DNA of 64,000 bases. Origin: Fibrobacterota bacterium (GTDB taxonomy: Bacteria; Fibrobacterota; Fibrobacteria; UBA11236). Positions 59,749-64,000 of the stretch are shown here, piece after piece; position 1 is the stretch's first letter, and each line of letters opens with the position of its first letter. The stretch is taken from assembly GCA_028287465.1 (NCBI GenBank), contig JAQBPO010000039.1:47755-111754 (forward strand), read 5' to 3'. Under the pieces are notes generated by a model. It ran no database searches and had not been told where the DNA came from. It worked only from the letters and a program-made list of their open reading frames with translations. The position numbers and the translations under genes were made by a program.

Positions 59749-60720
59749 ATGCATGGCTTGCGCGGATACCTGATCAAAACGGACAAATCCTGTTCCCACG
59801 TTGAGACGCTCGCGGGATTGGAATCCGCCACGGCCGCGGACACGAAAATGCTGTGGCTCGACATCCAAGGGGAGCTTTTCCCGGAAGTGGAGGCCGAGCT
59901 GACCCGGGTCCTTGGCTGGCACCCGATCGTCATGGAGAACTTCCACCTCGCCAGCTCCCGCCCCAAACTCATCAATTTCGATCGTTACAGCCAGGTGACC
60001 TTGCACGCGCTCAACCTCGAAGCCCCCAAGGAAGATACGCGCACCATCGAAATCGACATCGTGATCGCGAAGACCTATCTCGTCACCTACCACAAGTTCC
60101 CGGTCCAGAGCATCGAGGAGACCCTGGAAGACCTGGAAAAGGGCCGGCTCGTGTCCCTGGGCGCGGACGAGCTCCTCTATCATATCGTTTCCCATCTGGT
60201 CGACAAGTACTCGCCCGCCATCGAAAGCAAGCGCGATCTCATCGCGGCCCTGGAGGAAGAGGCCCTGTACGACCCGGGACAGGACCTGCTGGAGCGCATC
60301 GTACTGGTGCGGGACGAAATCATCGAGCTGGGCCTTGCCATGGCTCCGCAGCAACTGATCCTGGCGCAGATGGCGACGGGCGTCTGCCGGCATATCCGCC
60401 CCTTCATCCGCCCCTACTTCAAGGACGTGGAAAGCCGGCTCCGCAACCTGATCGACGAACAGAACAGCTATAAGGAGATGCTGGCGAACTCCCTGGAACT
60501 CTACCGCTCGGCGATGTCGTCCAGGACCAACGACACCATGAAGGTGCTGACGGCCATGTCCGCCCTGTTCCTGCCCCTGACCTTCCTGACCGGCCTGTTC
60601 GGCATGAACGTGAACCTGCCGTTGGCGCACCAGCATTACGCCTTCATCTTCATCGTGGTCCTGTGCTTCACCAGCTTCGCGGGGATGCTGATCTATTTCA
60701 AGGTCAAGTCCTGGTTCTGA
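59749..60720 (+). CDS. corA: CorA-family divalent cation transporter
   Basis: A 323-aa protein. The N-terminal 250 residues form the cytoplasmic alpha-beta domain and the long stalk helix (FKDVESRLRNLIDEQNSYKE). Two C-terminal membrane helices follow, with the pore signature LTGLFGMNVNLP after MSALFLPLTFLTGLFGMNV and the basic end FKVKSWF. It moves Mg2+ or Co2+. ATG at 59749 chosen because upstream codons overlap the RND gene's leader. Its last 17 bases overlap the convergent unknown gene. Confidence 0.92.
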   Translation: MHGLRGYLIKTDKSCSHVETLAGLESATAADTKMLWLDIQGELFPEVEAELTRVLGWHPIVMENFHLASSRPKLINFDRYSQVTLHALNLEAPKEDTRTIEIDIVIAKTYLVTYHKFPVQSIEETLEDLEKGRLVSLGADELLYHIVSHLVDKYSPAIESKRDLIAALEEEALYDPGQDLLERIVLVRDEIIELGLAMAPQQLILAQMATGVCRHIRPFIRPYFKDVESRLRNLIDEQNSYKEMLANSLELYRSAMSSRTNDTMKVLTAMSALFLPLTFLTGLFGMNVNLPLAHQHYAFIFIVVLCFTSFAGMLIYFKVKSWF

Positions 60721-61453
60721 GCGCATCCGCCAAGGCCAGGTCGAGGCCGGCGCGCGGAGGGAGCCCCAAGGGAGCGTGCCCCAGCCGCTTCGCCGCTTCA
60801 TCGCCGAAGAGGGCGGCGATCAGGGTCGGTACGTCGGCGTTACCTTTCAGCGGGCCGATCACCTCCCTGCAATAGGCCTCTTCGCCGGCATCCATGCCCG
60901 GTTCCGCGACGCCGGCGGCGGTCATCGCTTCCCCTTCCCTTTCCATCGCCTCGCCCAGAGTCCCGGGGTAGCCGTGTCGCAGCGCCCCCGCCGTCCGATG
61001 GATGCAGACCAAGGCGCATTCAGCCACCTTCGCGGACGAGAGGGAATCGGTGTCGCCGGTCCACAAGGGGACGGTCAGCCAACCGCGCTGGTGCATGTCC
61101 CGCTGGCCCAGGATATGTTCCAGCTCCGCCGCATGCCTGTCGGTCCAACCGCCGGGCAAGTCGTCGATCACCACCAGCCCCACGCGGAATGACCCGGCTA
61201 CGCCTGTCAACGCTGGGCGGGCCAGATCCACCGCGGCGGAGGCGGCCTTATCCGCCTCCGCCGCGATGAGATCGTCCAGGAAGCGGGGAACATGATCCTT
61301 TGCCATCGGGTTTATGGCGGCGAGGGGAAGCCTGATATCCTCCGTGCCCTTATCGATCATGGCTGACAGGTATTCCCGGAAGCGATCCATGCCCCGGGGC
61401 ATGCGGTAGAGATCGCGTTGGATGCCCAGCAATGGGACGTATTCGAGTTCCAT
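60704..61453 (-). CDS. Unknown protein, partner of the GCS2/RimK-like cluster
   Basis: A 249-aa soluble protein I do not recognise. It begins MELEYVPLLGIQRDLYRMPR GMDRFREYL, has a helical first third (FLDDLIAAEADKAASAAVDL), a central alpha-beta region (FRVGLVVIDDLPGGWTDRHA, GWLTVPLWTGDTDSL, AECALVCIHRTAGALRHGYP) and a Cys/Glu-containing segment (DAGEEAYCREVIGPLKGN). Conserved-looking Asp, His and Trp residues could form an active site. It lies 65 nt after the GCS2-type gene on the same strand and probably acts in the same pathway. Confidence 0.65.
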   Translation of the reverse strand: MELEYVPLLGIQRDLYRMPRGMDRFREYLSAMIDKGTEDIRLPLAAINPMAKDHVPRFLDDLIAAEADKAASAAVDLARPALTGVAGSFRVGLVVIDDLPGGWTDRHAAELEHILGQRDMHQRGWLTVPLWTGDTDSLSSAKVAECALVCIHRTAGALRHGYPGTLGEAMEREGEAMTAAGVAEPGMDAGEEAYCREVIGPLKGNADVPTLIAALFGDEAAKRLGHAPLGLPPRAGLDLALADALRTRT

Positions 61454-61518
61454 TCACGGTCCAATCGGGCTGATGGGGCCGATGGAGGCCCCCGGCCTTC
61501 CGCCCGCGGAGGCGCAGC

Positions 61519-62763
61519 CTAGATGAACGCGGCGTCCGAGTCCAGGCAGTCGCACAGGCGCGCGTAGACCGAAGGATACAGCGAGGCTTCCGGCGCGGCC
61601 CGCAGGATGCGCTCGGCAAGGTTGCCTTTCGAAAGGATGGTATCTATGGACGGACGGAACGCCTCATCCGCCGGGCTGGCGGCCTGACCGGGCGCGCCCA
61701 GGCTCTTGGCGGTCAGCGCTTTCAGGAAGGCTCCCGCGGTGGGCATGGGATCCAATCCGAACGCGGCGAAGGGGAAATCCGCCGGCACGGCGGCGGCCAT
61801 GCCGCGTTTGGCCGTATCCAGGAACAAGGCCTTGAGCATCCCAGGCGGCAGCTTACGGTGCGCGGTGAGGAGGTCCGCACCTGTGCCCATCACGTGGCGC
61901 AGCATGGAAACCGCCCAATGGCAGAGCGCGAGATCGGCCGTGGGCCGCTCCTGCGTGTCCAGGCAGCGGATCTCGATGGTGTCCCTGTCGAAGCGGGCGA
62001 TTGCCGCGCGGGAGTTCAGCCATTCCTCCTGCATGATGTCTTCCGAATCCAGGGGCGCGATCTCCCGGTACATGGGCTCGAGTATCTTCTCCCTGTATTC
62101 TCCTTCGCTGCCCACCGGCTCGGGAATGATATCGCCGATGATGGAGGGCAGCCGCCGCTGGTTGTTCACGTAATGGGACAGGCGGCCGTCCAGCCAGCCG
62201 TGGTGGGCTCCGTCGAAAACGGGGCTTGAGGCCGCGAGGGCCGGCAACAGCGGAAGGAGCAGGCTGATGGCATTGTGCAGGCGCGAGAATTCCGCGTCCC
62301 CGGAGAAAGGCAGGTTGAGGTGCACGCTCTGGATGTTGAACCAGCCGTGCCCGCGCACGCCGAAGACGCGATCGTAGGTCCGGTAGATGCCGCTGTCCTC
62401 GTGCGGCCAGATGCGGGACTCCTTGGTGGGATCCATGAAGGGATGCATGCCTCCGGGCATGAGCCGGCAGTTCCATCCCGCCAGCGCCTGGTTCGCGAGC
62501 TTCACGTAAGCGGCGAAATCGCGCGCCTGGGACGCGAGATCCTTGGCCGGGGACTTGCACTTGAGCTCCAGCACGTGCGCGGCCAGTTCGTTGTCCGCCT
62601 CCACGTTCCCGGCGGCGGGATGGGAATCCGGGCTGCCGCCCAGGGCGGCCAACAACCTGTCGGCGGAGGGGTCCACCGCGAGGGTGTCCCGGCGGACCAC
62701 GGCGTATTCGATCTCGACTCCGAAGACCTCGAAAAGGGACCATGCGGATGAAGCATCCGGCAA
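61519..62763 (-). CDS. GCS2-type glutamate-cysteine ligase-like carboxylate-amine ligase
   Basis: A 414-aa ligase of the glutamine-synthetase/GCS2 fold. FGVEIEYAVVRRDTLAV is the N-terminal catalytic Glu motif; EADNELAAHVLELKCKSPA, MPGGMHPFMDP, WFNIQSVHLNLPFSGDAEFS RLHNA and RDTIEIRCLDTQERP are the further active-site blocks. Such enzymes join an amino acid to a glutamyl or other carboxylate using ATP. The RimK-like ATP-grasp gene lies 86 nt upstream on the same strand. Together they suggest a small non-ribosomal peptide-like product; its identity is unknown. The start lacks a clear Shine-Dalgarno. Confidence 0.82.
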   Translation of the reverse strand: MPDASSAWSLFEVFGVEIEYAVVRRDTLAVDPSADRLLAALGGSPDSHPAAGNVEADNELAAHVLELKCKSPAKDLASQARDFAAYVKLANQALAGWNCRLMPGGMHPFMDPTKESRIWPHEDSGIYRTYDRVFGVRGHGWFNIQSVHLNLPFSGDAEFSRLHNAISLLLPLLPALAASSPVFDGAHHGWLDGRLSHYVNNQRRLPSIIGDIIPEPVGSEGEYREKILEPMYREIAPLDSEDIMQEEWLNSRAAIARFDRDTIEIRCLDTQERPTADLALCHWAVSMLRHVMGTGADLLTAHRKLPPGMLKALFLDTAKRGMAAAVPADFPFAAFGLDPMPTAGAFLKALTAKSLGAPGQAASPADEAFRPSIDTILSKGNLAERILRAAPEASLYPSVYARLCDCLDSDAAFI

Positions 62764-62849
62764 TGTCCCGGCTTGCGCCGGGCCATCGCTTGCGGAATCC
62801 GCCAGCGCGGATTCCGCGCCATTGAGCCGGGGATCGGGGGCCCCGGGGT

Positions 62850-64000
62850 TTATCGGACGACCTGCAGGTTAAGGAGCTTGACGATTTCCGCCGGCATGGC
62901 GGGCTCGCGATCCTTGCGCATCTTCAGCTTGTCGATGCGGTTCACGAACTCCTCCATGATGGTATTGTAGAGCGAATCCTTCAGGACCTGATCCTCGACG
63001 CCCACGTCGATGTTGGGGTTGTCGTTCACTTCGACGACGTAAGGCTTCTTGCCGACCACCTTGATATCCACCCCGTAGAGGCCGTCGCCGATGAGCTTGG
63101 CCGCCTTCAGCGCCGTGTTGATGATGAAAGGCTCGACCTGGTTCACGGGATAGGTCATGTGCGCGCCCTCCCCCGCCTTCCCCACGTTGTTGTGGTTGAT
63201 GATCTGCCAGTGGTTCCTGGACATGAAATACTTGCAGGCGAACAGGGGCTTGCCGTTGAAAATGCCTATGCGCCAGTCGAATTCCGTGGGCATGAATTCC
63301 TGGGCGATGATGTAGTCCGAGCGCTTGAAGTATTCCTTGCACACCGACGCCAGCTCGCCGGGATCTTCCACCTTCACCACGCCGCGCGAGAAGGAACCGT
63401 CCGGGATCTTGATGATGATGGGGAACGAGAACTGCTCGTAGATGTCCACCACGTTGTCTTCCGAGAGGATGAAGGTCTTCGGCCGCGGGATGCCTTCCCG
63501 CTTGAAGAGTTCGTTCAGGAAGATCTTGTTGGTGCAGTACATGATCGACTTGGGATCGTCGATGACCACTATCTTTTCCTTTTCCGCCTTCTTGGCGAAG
63601 CGGTAGGTATGGTGATCGATGGAAGTGGTCTCGCGGATGAAGAGGCCGTCGAATTCCGGCAGGTGCGCGAAATCCTTCTTCTCGATGACTTCCACGGAAA
63701 GGCCGTTGTTCTTGCCGGCCTTGATGAACTTCTGGATGGCCGCGTCGTCCGAGGGCGAGAAGCGCTCGGTGGGATTGTGCAGGATGGCCAGATCGTAGCG
63801 CGCGGAGTTGTTCTGGCGCTTGATGCCCCAGCGGTGGATGGTGAACTCAACCAGGGCTTCCAGGAACACGCCGATATGGGACTCGGGGATGGAGTTGATC
63901 GACATCGACCGGATGGACGTGAGGATCCATTGCTTTTCGCGGCGGAAGTAGACCTTGAAGAACGGGCACGGGAACAGGTTGAAGAACATGCGCGAGATCT
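62850..64000 (-). CDS. RimK-like ATP-grasp enzyme (5' end beyond the window)
   Basis: The last 380 or so codons of an ATP-grasp ligase; the frame runs off the right end, so the N-terminus is missing and no start is claimed. Visible blocks: HIGVFLEALVEFTIHRWGIK, DLAILHNPTERFSPSD (end of an N-terminal domain), then the ATP-grasp fold IPRPKTFILSEDNV, FPIIIKIPDGSFSRGVVKV (Lys and glycine loop), IIAQEFMPTEFDWRIGIFNG, and GDGLYGVDIKVVGKKPYVVE VNDNPNIDVGVED with the Mg-binding Asp, Glu and Asn. It forms a peptide-like bond between a carboxylate and an amine. Context with a GCS2-type ligase suggests a shared small-molecule pathway. Confidence 0.85.
   Translation of the reverse strand, partial: ISRMFFNLFPCPFFKVYFRREKQWILTSIRSMSINSIPESHIGVFLEALVEFTIHRWGIKRQNNSARYDLAILHNPTERFSPSDDAAIQKFIKAGKNNGLSVEVIEKKDFAHLPEFDGLFIRETTSIDHHTYRFAKKAEKEKIVVIDDPKSIMYCTNKIFLNELFKREGIPRPKTFILSEDNVVDIYEQFSFPIIIKIPDGSFSRGVVKVEDPGELASVCKEYFKRSDYIIAQEFMPTEFDWRIGIFNGKPLFACKYFMSRNHWQIINHNNVGKAGEGAHMTYPVNQVEPFIINTALKAAKLIGDGLYGVDIKVVGKKPYVVEVNDNPNIDVGVEDQVLKDSLYNTIMEEFVNRIDKLKMRKDREPAMPAEIVKLLNLQVVR

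Noticed and set aside
1..64000. CRISPR arrays, tRNA or rRNA genes, insertion sequences and prophage
   Set aside because: I saw no regularly spaced repeats, no tRNA-like cloverleaf arms with a T-loop signature, and no transposase, integrase or phage structural motifs. A tRNA scan would be needed to exclude tRNAs formally.

Overview
The window is a 64 kb stretch of a GC-rich bacterial chromosome, densely coded on both strands, with short operons, frequent 1-8 nt gene overlaps and no tRNA, rRNA, CRISPR array, transposase or phage gene that I can recognise. Several genes point to the Fibrobacterota-Chlorobi-Bacteroidota side of the tree: a PurM of the Bacteroidota type, secreted proteins that combine fibronectin III and SUMF1 (formylglycine-enzyme-like) domains, a secreted protein whose C-terminus looks like a type IX-style sorting domain, a YpdA-type (bacillithiol-associated) reductase and -10 boxes resembling TAnnTTTG. 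Fibrobacterota or a neighbouring lineage is my best guess, but this is inference and no marker settles it.

Layout. 0-8 kb: a membrane histidine kinase, a SRPBCC/JmjC-like pair, a NarL-type response regulator, an LsrG-like monooxygenase/iron alcohol dehydrogenase/pseudouridine synthase operon, and an OprP-like porin, followed by a gene-free segment holding a long foldback repeat. 8-12 kb: a three-gene type III polyketide synthase operon (synthase, membrane protein, methyltransferase) and a secreted protein. 12-26 kb: surface polysaccharide genes scattered among others (GT4 glycosyltransferase, flippase, WcaJ-like initiating transferase), a PAS-rich hybrid kinase, a triheme cytochrome, a phosphoesterase and a two-gene operon of large secreted proteins. 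26-33 kb: purM, chrA, a beta-propeller protein, DedA, and murG divergent from an unknown 472-aa gene. 33-40 kb: a coherent sulfur-assimilation locus: an Rrf2-type regulator, porin, sulfate-binding protein, both sulfate permeases and a CBS-domain cysteine synthase, with repeated promoter/operator elements but no ABC ATPase gene. 40-47 kb: redox and metabolic genes (aldo/keto reductase, YpdA, dienelactone hydrolase, BCP peroxiredoxin, sugar epimerase, phosphoesterase, small cytochrome lipoprotein). 47-57 kb: beta-propeller, basic-tailed TPR protein, MscS channel, a fused alkaline-phosphatase/EEP-phosphodiesterase protein overlapping a GT4 gene, TerC with 3-methyladenine glycosylase, and a proline-rich repeat protein. 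57-64 kb: an RND/MMPL exporter, CorA, and a cluster of an unknown protein, a GCS2-type carboxylate-amine ligase and a RimK-like ATP-grasp enzyme cut by the window end.

Two cross-cutting signals stand out. First, at least seven genes have a -10-like hexamer ending only 6-10 nt before the start codon and no Shine-Dalgarno sequence, which predicts leaderless mRNAs. Second, the sulfur locus carries a 15-nt element repeated at the ends of two consecutive genes, plus a CTATAGG-containing operator-like site before the regulator and before the porin.
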